Positions 17,258-26,496 of a stretch of DNA of 54,290 bases are shown one piece after another; position 1 is the first letter of the stretch, and each line of letters begins with the position of its first letter. The DNA is taken from NCBI RefSeq assembly GCF_014897815.1, contig NZ_JABUZG010000064.1, positions 20,960 to 75,249 on the forward strand, written 5' to 3'. The position numbers and the translations under genes are program-made. The notes under the pieces were generated by a model. It did no database searches. It saw nothing but the letters and a program-made list of their open reading frames with translations, and was not told the DNA's origin. The DNA is from Psychrobacter sp. PG1. GTDB taxonomy: Bacteria; Pseudomonadota; Gammaproteobacteria; Pseudomonadales; Moraxellaceae.

Positions 17258-18118
17258 TTAAACCTTAAGCTTGTCACCCACCATACCTTTGATGGTACTT
17301 AAAATATCAGCAGGTAATACCACCATTTTTGCATTGTCAGACTCTGCCAGCTCACGAATCGCCTTAATATATTGCTCACCAAGTAAGTAAACAATAGGCA
17401 TCTCTTCCTCGCCCATTGCATTAGTAATCAAGCGAATAGACTCTTCAGAACCTCTCGCCAATACCACTTGTGCTTCGGCATCACGACGTGACGCCTCTAA
17501 ACGTCCATCTGCTTCCAAGATAGCCGCTTGCTTTTGACCATCAGCACGAGTCACTGTCGCACGGCGTAGACGCTCTGCCGCCGCCTGCTCTTCCATTGAT
17601 GCTTGCATCGTTTGCGATGGATTAATATCTTGAATTTCTACTGTCTTTAGGGTGATACCCCAGTCCGCAATATCTTCTGATATCGCATGCTTTAGCTTCA
17701 TTTTGATTTCATCACGGCTAGACAATGCACTATCAAGATCCATCTCACCGATAATTGAACGTAGTGACGTCTGCACCAAATTACGAATACCATATTCATA
17801 ATCTTCAATGCCATAAACGGCCTTATCTGGGCGCACGATATTGATATAAGCCACAGCGTTGGCAATAATAACGACGTTGTCTCGCGTAATGACCTCTTGT
17901 GAGGGAATATCAAGAACAATGTCTTTGGTCGTCACTTTATAAGCGACATCATCAACGAAAGGAATAATAAGGTTGAGACCCGGCTCTAGTGTTTGGCTAT
18001 ATTTGCCCAATCGCTGCACCACCCACTTATAGCCTTGTGGCACGATTCGAACGCCTTTGAAAACCGTAAAGACAACCAGTGCAACCAAAACCACCATGAC
18101 AATGCTAAAGCTTTCCAT
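17258..18118 (-). CDS. SPFH/stomatin-family membrane protein (QmcA-like)
   Basis: A 286-residue protein with one N-terminal membrane helix (about 4-20), then the SPFH/band-7 domain: GYKWVVQRLGKYSQTLEPGLNLIIPFVD, TKDIVLDIPSQEVITRDNVVI, a long helical region with EEQAAAERLRRA and EADGRLEASRRDAEAQ, and a short C-terminal tail. Such proteins oligomerise on the membrane and organise microdomains or work with proteases. It lies 15 bp downstream of an NfeD-family gene in the same direction; this pairing is conserved across bacteria and indicates a joint role in membrane quality control. Confidence 0.9.
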   Translation of the reverse strand: MESFSIVMVVLVALVVFTVFKGVRIVPQGYKWVVQRLGKYSQTLEPGLNLIIPFVDDVAYKVTTKDIVLDIPSQEVITRDNVVIIANAVAYINIVRPDKAVYGIEDYEYGIRNLVQTSLRSIIGEMDLDSALSSRDEIKMKLKHAISEDIADWGITLKTVEIQDINPSQTMQASMEEQAAAERLRRATVTRADGQKQAAILEADGRLEASRRDAEAQVVLARGSEESIRLITNAMGEEEMPIVYLLGEQYIKAIRELAESDNAKMVVLPADILSTIKGMVGDKLKV

Positions 18119-18133
18119 AATTCATCCTTATTA

Positions 18134-18655
18134 TTATAATTGCATGTCTTTATTAATCGCTGCCTGCGATTTCATACTGCTCACAATCAGCTCATTACCG
18201 ACAATATCGGTCACCACCACTCGATCGCCGACCGCCACCGGCTCACCCGTAGTGCGGCACATCCACTCCGCTGCCCCAACAATAGGAACACTGAATCTGA
18301 CAGTGCCCGCTCTATCTGGCTGCGGCTGGACGATAATCATGCCAGTTTCACCAACGATAACACTACCACCCAAGCCTGCTTTGGTGCGATCTACTGATAA
18401 GGGTTTAATAAACTTGAACCATGCCAGCAAGAATATGGCAGAAAGCACCAACCAAATAATAATTTGCACAGAGACAGAAATAGGCAATAGCCACGAAAGC
18501 GCGGCAACGATGATGGCGGCAGCACCAAACCAAAGGCTGGCGAATGTCGGCACAAACATCTCAATGATCAGCAATATAAAACCTAAGACTAACCAGTGCC
18601 AAGGTTCAATCAGCCACAGCATCTCCATCATCACTATATTCCCTATCTTTATCAT
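18134..18655 (-). CDS. NfeD-family membrane protein
   Basis: A 173-residue short-form NfeD: a hydrophobic region with about three or four helices (EPWHWLVLGFILLIIEMF, LWFGAAAIIVAALSWLL, IIIWLVLSAIFLLAWF), then a C-terminal OB-fold (KAGLGGSVIVGETGMIIV ... VGDRVVVTDIVGNELIV). It lacks the N-terminal ClpP-like protease part of long forms. The first about eight codons may be untranslated: AGGGAATATA precedes the GTG/ATG at 18634/18631 better than anything precedes 18655. First gene of the nfeD-SPFH pair; NfeD is thought to help the SPFH partner assemble. Confidence 0.85.
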   Translation of the reverse strand: MIKIGNIVMMEMLWLIEPWHWLVLGFILLIIEMFVPTFASLWFGAAAIIVAALSWLLPISVSVQIIIWLVLSAIFLLAWFKFIKPLSVDRTKAGLGGSVIVGETGMIIVQPQPDRAGTVRFSVPIVGAAEWMCRTTGEPVAVGDRVVVTDIVGNELIVSSMKSQAAINKDMQL

Positions 18656-18763
18656 TCTAACTTTTAATGTAGCACATTTTTAGTATTAATAATTTCTTAA
18701 AAATCATCAATATATGGTGTGTATACTTCGAAAAATATGAGAAACACATATTAAAACTTAGAG

Positions 18764-18797
18764 CATAAAAAAACGACCGCCAAAGCGATCGTTTCTT
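18764..18797 (-). terminator. intrinsic terminator after the first OMP gene
   Basis: Read on the minus strand, ACGATCGC pairs with GCGGTCGT (one G-T wobble) around TTTG, followed by a run of T. It is placed 20 bp after the stop of the gene at 18816. Confidence 0.85.
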
Positions 18798-18815
18798 TTT
18801 TCTTTAATCAACTTA

Positions 18816-19364
18816 TTAAAACTTAATGTGAGCACCTAAAGTCAATAGAGTAATATCCTCAGCGACATAATCATATTCAGCTTCAACGCTCATGCTAGGG
18901 TTAAAGTTATAACCCAAACCAATACCACCAGCAACACCACTATCGCTATCGCTTTCACTAACAGTGTTTCCAAGTACGTCACTTAAAGACGCATCAATCT
19001 CAGCTTTAGCAAACCCTAACTTACCTTTGGCATATAAACCAGTATTAGGGAATTGATAACGGTAAGTACCGTAAGCACCATAAGTTTTAAGGTCATATTC
19101 ACCCTTAAGAAGTCTGGTACCTGTATCAACATCAGTGTCACTAGAGCCTACATATTCAACTTCAGCACCAAAGTTAGGATCAAAGTTATAACCAGCATAA
19201 ATACCATAAGCAGTAGGATCATCTAGACCATCAGCATCTACCATGAACTTACCAGCTTTTACGCCAACATACGGCTGACCTGCATAGTTAGCTGCCGCTT
19301 GCGCGCTGACACTCAATAAAGAGCCAACTGATAGGGCGATCAAAGCTTTTTGTAAAGTATTCAT
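18816..19364 (-). CDS. small outer-membrane beta-barrel protein, paralogue 1
   Basis: A 182-residue protein with a signal peptide (cleavage near SAQAA-A at about residue 24) and an eight-stranded barrel pattern of the OMP_b-brl type: alternating hydrophobic strands, aromatic girdles, and a terminal phenylalanine (AHIKF) as the BAM recognition signal. A YVGVKAGKF start of strand 1 and YGAYGTYRYQFPNTGLYAKGKLGFAK in the middle are shared with the two paralogues upstream. AGGAAG precedes the ATG. It is the most diverged of the three. Likely role: surface stability or adhesion; no ligand known. Confidence 0.85.
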   Translation of the reverse strand: MNTLQKALIALSVGSLLSVSAQAAANYAGQPYVGVKAGKFMVDADGLDDPTAYGIYAGYNFDPNFGAEVEYVGSSDTDVDTGTRLLKGEYDLKTYGAYGTYRYQFPNTGLYAKGKLGFAKAEIDASLSDVLGNTVSESDSDSGVAGGIGLGYNFNPSMSVEAEYDYVAEDITLLTLGAHIKF

Positions 19365-19517
19365 ATATCTTCCTGTTAAATAAAACTAAAAATACCATCT
19401 GAATGAAAATAACAGAGCATATAAGTTAGCTGAACTATTGTCGAATTCGAGATATTAACAGAACATTATTTCAAATGCACTCTTTTTTAATGACGCTTAC
19501 AGTGCTTTTTATCGTAC

Positions 19518-19548
19518 AAAAAAACGCACCCTTCGAGGTGCGTTTTTT
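19518..19548 (-). terminator. intrinsic terminator after the second OMP gene
   Basis: ACGCACC and GGGTGCGT pair on the minus strand, with T tracts on both sides (AAAAAAACGCACC ... AGGTGCGTTTTTT on plus). The arms resemble those at 23244-23274. Confidence 0.9.
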
Positions 19549-19573
19549 AGTTATCATACTGCTAATCAAAAAC

Positions 19574-20116
19574 TTAGAATTTTAGCTGAGCACCAACAGT
19601 CATTAGATCTGCGTCGCTACCTAACATGTCATATTCAGCTTCGACACTGAAGTTTGGGTTAACCGAATAACCAAGGCCTACACCACCTGCAAGGCTGGTA
19701 TCATCGTTAGAAATGGTTTTTCTATTAGAGTCTTCAACGATATAGTTACCTTCGATTTCAGTCTTAGCAACACCCAGCTTACCTTTGGCATATAGCGCAG
19801 TATTTGGGAACTGATAACGATAAGTACCATACGCGCCATAGCTCTTGGCATCGATATCACCGTTATAATAATCGGCATCGCCTGAACCTACATATTCTGC
19901 TTCGATACCAAAGTTAGGATCAAAGTTGTAACCACCATAGACACCATAAGCAGTTGGCTTGTCAGCACCGTTTACATCTAGGTCAAACTGACCGACTTTT
20001 ACACCAACGTATGGCTGACCAGTGTAACCGTTGCCATAAGATACGGCGGCTTGTGCACCCATGCTTAATAAAGAACCAGCTGCTAATGCAAGTAACGTTT
20101 TTTGTAAAGTTTTCAT
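19574..20116 (-). CDS. small outer-membrane beta-barrel protein, paralogue 2
   Basis: A 180-residue exported barrel protein, signal peptide MKTLQKTLLALAAG...AQAA, ending in a terminal phenylalanine (QLKF). It is closely similar to paralogue 3 next to it: they share NGYTGQPYVGVKVGQFDLD, YGVYGGYNFD and GGVGLGYSVNPNF, and differ mainly in the loops between strands. GGGGA stands before the ATG. The gap to paralogue 3 is 111 bp without a strong terminator, so the two may be co-transcribed, while a strong terminator separates it from paralogue 1. Confidence 0.87.
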   Translation of the reverse strand: MKTLQKTLLALAAGSLLSMGAQAAVSYGNGYTGQPYVGVKVGQFDLDVNGADKPTAYGVYGGYNFDPNFGIEAEYVGSGDADYYNGDIDAKSYGAYGTYRYQFPNTALYAKGKLGVAKTEIEGNYIVEDSNRKTISNDDTSLAGGVGLGYSVNPNFSVEAEYDMLGSDADLMTVGAQLKF

Positions 20117-20227
20117 AGTATTCCCCTAGGGTTATATTTTTAATTATTTGTCTATAAAGTATCTGGATGAGAAAAGATTATTATTGCCATCTTCTCTCAC
20201 TCGTTTAGCTGATAAATCGTTTTGGCT

Positions 20228-20773
20228 TTAGAACTTCAACTGAGCGCCAACAGTAAGTAGTTTGGCATCGACATCACTGTCCATCATTGAGTATTCAGCT
20301 TCGACACCAAAGTTAGGATTCACTGAGTAACCAAGACCTACACCACCAGCAAGACCTGTGTCGCTGCTAGAGTTCGAAACTTTGACTGGGCCAACGGTGT
20401 AATCACCTTCTACTTCAGTTTTAGCAACCCCTAGCTTACCTTTGGCGTATAAGCCAGTGTTTGGGAACTGGTAGCGTGCAGTACCGTACGCGCCATAAGT
20501 TTTGGCATCAAGATCACCGTTTCTGTAATCAGCATCATCTGAACCTACATACTCTGCTTCGACACCGAAGTTTTGATCGAAGTTATAACCACCGTAGACA
20601 CCATAAGCAGTTGGATCATCTGCATTGTCAATATCTAGATCAAACTGACCGACTTTGACGCCGACATACGGCTGACCAGTGTAACCGTTGCTATAAGAAG
20701 TAGCGGCCTGTGCGCCAACAGTTAACAAAGAACCAGCTGCTAGTGCAAGTAGCGTTTTTTGTAGAGTTTTCAT
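20228..20773 (-). CDS. small outer-membrane beta-barrel protein, paralogue 3
   Basis: The upstream copy of the tandem OMP family, 181 residues from the ATG at 20773, which has AAGGAG seven bases before it and begins MKTLQKTLLAL like paralogue 2; an in-frame start eleven codons earlier is unlikely. Signal peptide, eight-strand barrel pattern and a C-terminal phenylalanine are present. Differences from paralogue 2 cluster in presumed surface loops (for example GDYTVGPVKVSNSSSD against GNYIVEDSNRKTISNDD), as expected for exposed loops under diversifying selection, which is inference. Confidence 0.87.
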   Translation of the reverse strand: MKTLQKTLLALAAGSLLTVGAQAATSYSNGYTGQPYVGVKVGQFDLDIDNADDPTAYGVYGGYNFDQNFGVEAEYVGSDDADYRNGDLDAKTYGAYGTARYQFPNTGLYAKGKLGVAKTEVEGDYTVGPVKVSNSSSDTGLAGGVGLGYSVNPNFGVEAEYSMMDSDVDAKLLTVGAQLKF

Positions 20774-21080
20774 TATTAGCTCCTTAAAATCAATTTGGAC
20801 AAACAAGTTATCTATTTATATTGGCTTTTATAGCCCTATCGCCTTGTTTGCTAACGATGGGTATATAGTAACAAACTATTTCAAGTCGTCTGTCAGTGTT
20901 TGATGGTATGAGAGTTAAGATTTGCAAGTATTTATCAGTGCTTGGGTTACAAAGGCAAAGATATGAAATCTTTTGTTACAACCACTGAGTTTATGCAATA
21001 ATCCCTACTCATTTCATCGCCTTTCTCGCAGAAATAAACATAAAACAATAAGAGATACCGAATATTTTAAGGTAAAAATA

Positions 21081-22313
21081 ATGACTGGACGTATAACTAG
21101 CCGCCTACAAGAAGCGCTTACAGTACTCAAAGCCACCCAACAATACCGTCAATTACCCAATCTCCATCATCATGGGCGATACGTTATTAGCGGTGGTAAA
21201 ACCTTACTCAATATCGCCAGTAACGATTATCTGGGCTTAGGCGGCGACACCGAATTACAAAACGAATTTCTCAGTCAACTAACACTGCTATCAGTCGCAC
21301 AAATGCCTAAGATGAGTGCGACGTCCTCACGCTTGCTCACTGGAAATGATGCACAGCTACAAGCGCTAGAGTCTGAGCTGCAGGAATGGTATCAAACCGC
21401 TGTCGGCAAACGTGATATCTCTGCCTCAAAATCGGTATTGGTATTGAATAGCGGCTATCATGCCAATCTTGGTATATTGCCAGCCCTCACAGCCTTGCCA
21501 GTCAAAACACTGATCTTAGCTGACAAACTGGTACACGCCAGCATTATCGATGGGTTGCGTTTGAGCCAAAGCAAACTTGTCAGCTATCATCGTTATCGTC
21601 ACAATAATTATGAACATTTGGCGACGTTTATTGAGCAAGCAGCGCCAGACATTGAGCGCATCATTATTGTCACTGAGAGCATCTTTAGTATGGATGGTGA
21701 TCGTGCGGATTTATGTCAACTGGTACACTTAAAAGCTAGCGATGCTCGTATCGAACTGTATGTCGATGAGGCTCATGCCATCGGTGTATTAGGTGATACA
21801 GGATTGGGACTAGCAGAAGAAACGCAGACATTGGCTGATATTGACTATTTGGTCGGTACTTTCGGTAAAGCGTTTGCCTCGGTGGGTGCTTATATCATGT
21901 GCGATGATGTCGTCAAGCAATGGCTAATTAACCGCATGCGTCCACTAATTTTTAGTACTGCATTACCCCCTATCAATCACGCATGGACGCGATTTATTTT
22001 AGCAAAAATGCCAATGCTAAATAATCAACGGGCGCATTTAGCGCGGTTGTCTACCAAGCTTAGTCAAGCCATCGACCCAAGATACCGTGTGTCCCAGAAC
22101 ACCCGGCATCCACACTATGACTCACCGATTGTGCCTTACATCTTGGGCGACAATGCCAGCACGCTTGCCAAAGCACAACAATTGCAAGTAGCAGGTTTTT
22201 ACGCCCTGCCTATCAGGCCACCCACTGTGCCTACAAACACCGCTCGTATCCGTTTGGTGATGAATGCCAAGCTGACAGATGAAGACTGCGAACAATTGAT
22301 ACAACAATTATAA
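21081..22313 (+). CDS. bioF: 8-amino-7-oxononanoate synthase
   Basis: A 410-residue PLP enzyme that condenses pimeloyl-ACP (or CoA) with alanine in biotin synthesis. The ATG at 21081 with AAGG upstream gives the family N-terminus; the frame opens 36 codons earlier without a site. Seen: NIASNDYLGLGG, MSATSSRLLTGN, NSGYHANLG, ESIFSMDGD, YVDEAHAIGVLG, and the Schiff-base lysine K263 in GTFGKAFASVGA. bioC follows in the same direction 74 bp later, so they form a biotin unit; bioA, bioB and bioD are elsewhere. Divergent from the OMP genes across 307 bp. Confidence 0.92.
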   Translation: MTGRITSRLQEALTVLKATQQYRQLPNLHHHGRYVISGGKTLLNIASNDYLGLGGDTELQNEFLSQLTLLSVAQMPKMSATSSRLLTGNDAQLQALESELQEWYQTAVGKRDISASKSVLVLNSGYHANLGILPALTALPVKTLILADKLVHASIIDGLRLSQSKLVSYHRYRHNNYEHLATFIEQAAPDIERIIIVTESIFSMDGDRADLCQLVHLKASDARIELYVDEAHAIGVLGDTGLGLAEETQTLADIDYLVGTFGKAFASVGAYIMCDDVVKQWLINRMRPLIFSTALPPINHAWTRFILAKMPMLNNQRAHLARLSTKLSQAIDPRYRVSQNTRHPHYDSPIVPYILGDNASTLAKAQQLQVAGFYALPIRPPTVPTNTARIRLVMNAKLTDEDCEQLIQQL

Positions 22314-22387
22314 ATCTGTTGTTATACATCAGCGACGTCAGTCCTGCTATCGATTGATAATTGGCTCACTTGGATATAATAAACCGT

Positions 22388-23197
22388 ATGAAAACACTCG
22401 CCACGCCTGATAACTTTAGCACCAGAAAACAAACCATCGCTCGTCATTTTGCCAATGCCAGCGACTATGACCAGCATGCCAATATTCAGCAGCAAGTCTG
22501 TCAATATTTAATAGACAAACTCACCCACACTGAACACGACAGTGTACTTGAAGTCGGTGCAGGAACCGGTCAAATGACCCGCCTACTCGCAGCACACATT
22601 CAAAGTCAATATTGGCTAATCAATGAATTATGCGCTGAACAAGCGGCTACCTTACAATCCATAATGCCCAATGCTGACATAGCAATTGGCGATGCTGAAA
22701 CGATGGACTTTGAGGATGAGCATAGCTTAATAATCAGTGCCAATGCTGTGCAGTGGTTTGATGACCCCTTAAACTTTGTTGCGCAATCAGCACGCCGTTT
22801 GCAAGCTGGAGGTCAACTGCTGTTTAATACTTTTACGCCAAATAACTTTTTGCAAATAAAGACTCTAACGGATCAGGGTCTTCACTATCCCGATATCATT
22901 AAGTGGCGATTAGCACTAATTAGTGCTGGTTTTGAGAAAGTTGAACTGTCCACTCAGCGTTTCGAGTTACCGTTTGCCAGTCCTTACGCCATCCTAAAAC
23001 ATATGAAATTGACAGGCGTATCGACCAATCAGACGCAAGTAAAAGCCAACAGCACCCAGCCCTTTATGTGGACCAAGGCACGCTTGCAACAGTTTGAGTC
23101 TGATTATTGGCAACATTTTTCGGCGCAAGATGACGACGGTCAGCCTATCGTTCATTTGACTTATGAAGTACTGATAGTGAGTGCCTTTAAATCATGA
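22388..23197 (+). CDS. bioC: malonyl-ACP O-methyltransferase
   Basis: A SAM methyltransferase of about 269 residues. BioC methylates malonyl-ACP to start pimelate-chain synthesis for biotin. Motif I LEVGAGTGQMTRLL is at about 53-66, followed by the acidic INELCAEQ and the ISANAVQWFDDP post-motif typical of BioC. The ATG at 22388 is chosen since the family begins close before the RHF/SxYDxHA segment; the ribosome site is weak, and a TTG nine codons earlier is possible. It follows bioF, which strongly supports the call over a generic class I methyltransferase. Confidence 0.88.
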   Translation: MKTLATPDNFSTRKQTIARHFANASDYDQHANIQQQVCQYLIDKLTHTEHDSVLEVGAGTGQMTRLLAAHIQSQYWLINELCAEQAATLQSIMPNADIAIGDAETMDFEDEHSLIISANAVQWFDDPLNFVAQSARRLQAGGQLLFNTFTPNNFLQIKTLTDQGLHYPDIIKWRLALISAGFEKVELSTQRFELPFASPYAILKHMKLTGVSTNQTQVKANSTQPFMWTKARLQQFESDYWQHFSAQDDDGQPIVHLTYEVLIVSAFKS

Positions 23198-23243
23198 AGA
23201 CAAGATATAGAGTGGTAGGATATTTTTTATAAATAGCAGCCAT

Positions 23244-23274
23244 AAAAAAACGCACCCCGAAGGATGCGTTTTTT
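23244..23274. terminator. bidirectional terminator between bioC and dnaK
   Basis: AAAAAAACGCA and TGCGTTTTTT pair, with CC/GG continuing the stem past a bulge. It serves convergent bioC (plus) and dnaK (minus). Confidence 0.9.
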
Positions 23275-23305
23275 GTTTTAACTGCGTTTAGTTACTAAAT
23301 CACAG

Positions 23306-25249
23306 TTATTTTTTGTCTTCGTCTACTTCAGTAAACTCAGCATCAACGACGTCATCATCAGCTTGGTTGCTATCTGCTGCATTGTCCGCGCCTTGTTGGA
23401 ACTGGCTTGGATCCATGCCCTCGCTACCTGCGCCTGCGTCAGCATAAATCTTCTGACTAACTGGCAAGAAAGCATTGTCTAATGCTTCAAGCTTGGCTTT
23501 GATGTCATCATGATCATCTTCTTTCATTACCGCTTCAAGCTCAGAGATAGCAGCTTCTACTGTTGATTTTTCTTCAGCAGTTACCTTATCTTCAGCGTCT
23601 TTCAACGCTTTTTGTACCGCATGAATACGACCATCTGCTTCGTTACGAACTTGCGCTAAATTAGCGAATTTTTCGTCTTCTGCAGCATTGGCTTCTGCAT
23701 CACGAACCATTTGCTCGATTTCTTCATCCGTCAAGCCAGAATCTGCTTTGATCTGGATGCTTTGCGCTTTACCAGTACCTTTATCAGTTGCTGAGATATT
23801 CATGATACCGTCAGCATTGATGTCAAAAGTAACTTCAATTTGCGGTAGACCACGTGGTGCTGGTGGAATATCCGTCAAATCAAAACGACCAAGCTGTTTA
23901 TTTTGGTTAGCAATTTTACGCTCGCCTTGATAAACCTGGATGGTCACAGCTGGTTGGTTGTCTTCAGCCGTTGAGAATACCTGTGATTTCTTAGTAGGAA
24001 TCATGGTGTTTTTCTCAATAACTGGTGTCATGACACCACCCATCGTTTCGATACCAAGCGTTAATGGCGTCACATCAAGTAGCAATACGTCTGTTTTTTC
24101 ACCAGACAATACCGCGCCTTGAATCGCAGCCCCTGCCGCTACTGCTTCATCAGGGTTCACATCTTTACGTGGCTCCTGACCGAAGAACTCTTGTACTTTT
24201 TGCTGTACCAGTGGCATACGAGTCTGACCACCAACTAAGATAACATCATCGATGTCACCAATTTTTATGCCAGCATCTTCAAGCGCAATCTTACAAGGAC
24301 CCATGGTACGTTGTACCAACTCTTCAGTTAAGCTCTCAAGTTTTGAGCGACTGATAGTGACCACCAAATGCTTAGGACCATTGCTGTCTGCAGTAATATA
24401 AGGCAAGTTCACTTCAGTACTTTGGGCACTTGATAACTCAATTTTCGCTTTTTCTGCCGCTTCCTTTAGACGCTGCATCGCCAATGAGTCACCTTTCAAA
24501 TTGACATCTTGGTCTTTTTTGAACTCATCAACCAAATAATCAATCAATGCTGAGTCAAAGTCTTCACCACCAAGGAATGTATCACCATTGGTTGCTAAAA
24601 CTTCAAACTGCTGCTCGCCATCAACGTCAGCGATTTCGATGATTGATACGTCAAACGTACCACCACCTAAGTCATAAACAGCAACAGTGCTATCGCCTTG
24701 CTTTTTATCCATACCATAAGCAAGTGCTGCAGCGGTTGGCTCGTTAATAATACGTTTTACATCAAGACCGGCAATTTTACCCGCATCTTTCGTTGCTTGA
24801 CGCTGTGAGTCGTTAAAGTAAGCAGGTACCGTTACAACCGCTTCAGTAACAGTTTCACCAAGATAGTCTTCTGCTGTTTTTTTCATTTTTTTCAAGATTT
24901 CAGCAGAAACCTGTGGTGGTGCTAATTTTTTACCATTAATTTCTACCCACGCATCACCGTTATCTGCTTTGGCGATTTTGTAAGGTACCATGCCGATGTC
25001 TTTTTGCACGACTTTGTCATCAAAACGACGACCAATCAAACGCTTAATCGCAAACAACGTGTTGTTTGGATTGGTGACCGCTTGACGTTTGGCTGACTGA
25101 CCCACCAAAATTTCATCGTTTTTATAAGCAACGATAGATGGCGTTGTACGAGTACCTTCAGCATTTTCGATGACTTTGACTTTGTCACCTTCCATCACTG
25201 CGACACACGAGTTAGTCGTACCTAAATCAATACCAATTACTTTACCCAT
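23306..25249 (-). CDS. dnaK: molecular chaperone DnaK (Hsp70)
   Basis: A 647-residue Hsp70. The ATPase domain begins [20 protein letters not shown] and contains [41 protein letters not shown] and [13 protein letters not shown]. The linker [22 protein letters not shown] leads into the substrate-binding beta domain, then the helical lid, and an acidic tail ending [11 protein letters not shown], as in other proteobacterial DnaK. It works with DnaJ (not in this window) and GrpE (immediately upstream). A sigma-32-like promoter lies at 25319-25347, within the 192-bp grpE-dnaK gap, so dnaK can be induced separately from grpE. Confidence 0.98.
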   Translation of the reverse strand: MGKVIGIDLGTTNSCVAVMEGDKVKVIENAEGTRTTPSIVAYKNDEILVGQSAKRQAVTNPNNTLFAIKRLIGRRFDDKVVQKDIGMVPYKIAKADNGDAWVEINGKKLAPPQVSAEILKKMKKTAEDYLGETVTEAVVTVPAYFNDSQRQATKDAGKIAGLDVKRIINEPTAAALAYGMDKKQGDSTVAVYDLGGGTFDVSIIEIADVDGEQQFEVLATNGDTFLGGEDFDSALIDYLVDEFKKDQDVNLKGDSLAMQRLKEAAEKAKIELSSAQSTEVNLPYITADSNGPKHLVVTISRSKLESLTEELVQRTMGPCKIALEDAGIKIGDIDDVILVGGQTRMPLVQQKVQEFFGQEPRKDVNPDEAVAAGAAIQGAVLSGEKTDVLLLDVTPLTLGIETMGGVMTPVIEKNTMIPTKKSQVFSTAEDNQPAVTIQVYQGERKIANQNKQLGRFDLTDIPPAPRGLPQIEVTFDINADGIMNISATDKGTGKAQSIQIKADSGLTDEEIEQMVRDAEANAAEDEKFANLAQVRNEADGRIHAVQKALKDAEDKVTAEEKSTVEAAISELEAVMKEDDHDDIKAKLEALDNAFLPVSQKIYADAGAGSEGMDPSQFQQGADNAADSNQADDDVVDAEFTEVDEDKK

Positions 25250-25318
25250 AATTATTTGCTCCTAATTTGTTTTAAGTATTTATCTATTCAGACCGTGGTT
25301 GATCTCTTGTTGCTATAT

Positions 25319-25347
25319 ATATCGGTTTACTTATGGATTTTTTCAAG
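25319..25347 (-). promoter_or_regulatory. sigma-32 heat-shock promoter of dnaK
   Basis: On the minus strand CTTGAAA (complement of 25341-25347) is followed after 15 bp by CCGATAT (complement of 25319-25325), close to the sigma-32 consensus CTTGAAA / CCCATnT (one mismatch in the fixed -10 positions). It lies about 70 bp before the dnaK start. Confidence 0.7.
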
Positions 25348-25390
25348 TCAATCATCATGCAAAATTTGTCTTTCGTGTGACTTTTTGTGA

Positions 25391-25414
25391 AAACCCTTAA
25401 TAATAGTAGGGTTT
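25391..25414. other. hairpin between grpE and dnaK
   Basis: AAACCCT and AGGGTTT pair around a 10-nt loop. There is no long T tract, so it is at best a weak terminator or attenuator for grpE transcripts. Confidence 0.4.
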
Positions 25415-25441
25415 AGCACATTAAAAATCCAATTTTTAGTA

Positions 25442-26041
25442 CTACTGCCCAACACGTACCATGGCTGGGCGTAATAAACGACCGTTCAAGCTATAACCTT
25501 TTTGTAATACAGTACCGACAGTATCAGCTTCCGCTTCTTCATCAATACCCACTGCTTCGTGCAAATCAGCATTAAATTTCTCGCCTTGTGGGTCAACCAT
25601 TTCGACGCCGTTCTTATTTAATACGTCCAATAACGCTTTGTGCGTCAGTCTCACCCCTTCTGTAACAGGGTCATCGGCATGGGCGCTTTCGATGGCGCGT
25701 TCTAAATTATCGACCACTTCTAATAGCTCTTTGGCAAATTTCTGCAAGGCAAAACGCTTACTCTTATCCGCCTCTTGCTCCATGCGTTTTTGTGCATTGT
25801 AAGCTTCAGCATTGGCACGAGCGGTGACTTCTTTAGCTTGCTTCACTTCACCTTCTAGTTCAGCGATGCGCGCTTTAAAGGTGTCGAGATCGATTTCATT
25901 TTCGATGGTCATTTCTTCACCTGAGTTATGCTTTGGATCAAACTCTTTCATGGTTTCTTCTAAAATACTGTCACTGTGTTCAATATTGTCATGCGCCACA
26001 TTTTGCTCAGGCGATTCGTGGTTGGTATTTTGCTCGCTCAT
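25442..26041 (-). CDS. grpE: nucleotide exchange factor GrpE
   Basis: A 199-residue GrpE, which releases ADP from DnaK. A polar acidic N-terminus (about 1-50) is followed by the long coiled coil (ELEGEVKQAKEVTARANAEAYNAQKRMEQE), the four-helix part FAKELLEVVDNLERAIES, and the C-terminal beta wing HEAVGIDEEAEADTVGTVLQKGYSLNGRLLRPAMVRV, which contacts DnaK. AGGAGC precedes the ATG. It is first in the grpE-dnaK unit and has its own sigma-32-like promoter about 140 bp upstream. Confidence 0.96.
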   Translation of the reverse strand: MSEQNTNHESPEQNVAHDNIEHSDSILEETMKEFDPKHNSGEEMTIENEIDLDTFKARIAELEGEVKQAKEVTARANAEAYNAQKRMEQEADKSKRFALQKFAKELLEVVDNLERAIESAHADDPVTEGVRLTHKALLDVLNKNGVEMVDPQGEKFNADLHEAVGIDEEAEADTVGTVLQKGYSLNGRLLRPAMVRVGQ

Positions 26042-26180
26042 GATAGCTCCTTAGAATTTTAATAATGACAATTTATATAAGAGGCAACAAGCTCACTATT
26101 TACTAGGGATACTGTGCTCTTATTAAATAATTAACCCGTCTTACACATTGTTGTTATGAGTACCTTCTACTAGCTGTTTG

Positions 26181-26207
26181 ATAAAGGTGATGGAGCTAAA
26201 TTTCAAG
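26181..26207 (-). promoter_or_regulatory. probable sigma-32 promoter of grpE
   Basis: On the minus strand CTTGAAA (complement of 26201-26207) is followed after 13 bp by CCTTTAT (complement of 26181-26187). The -35 box is perfect, the -10 partial. The rest of the 455-bp gap 26042-26496 shows no gene. Confidence 0.55.
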
Positions 26208-26496
26208 CCTAAGCCAAGGGAATTTTTCTAATTTACAACAAATATTGCCTAAATCTGGATTAAAGTGCTCAAAACAGAATTTCATAGGTGGTAAATGACT
26301 ATCCACGTTCGTTAACACAAGCTACAAGAAAGCAGTACTTATTCCAAAAAACTTACCATTGGTACATAAGCCATTACCAAACAATACTCAACTTTATTTT
26401 TGATTACTCTACTATTGCTATTAAATAGTATGGCTCATGTCAAAGTGAATGCTCATATATGACAACGCATACTGACAATCATCAACGAGAAGTGTT

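Noticed and set aside
20940..20985. BirA operator before bioF
   Set aside because: GGGTTACAAA and TTTGTTACAACC are present but in the wrong order and orientation relative to the known TTGTAAACC/GGTTTACAA dyad.
23688..24122. Open frames on the plus strand opposite dnaK
   Set aside because: They are mirror frames of a highly conserved gene and have no ribosome sites.
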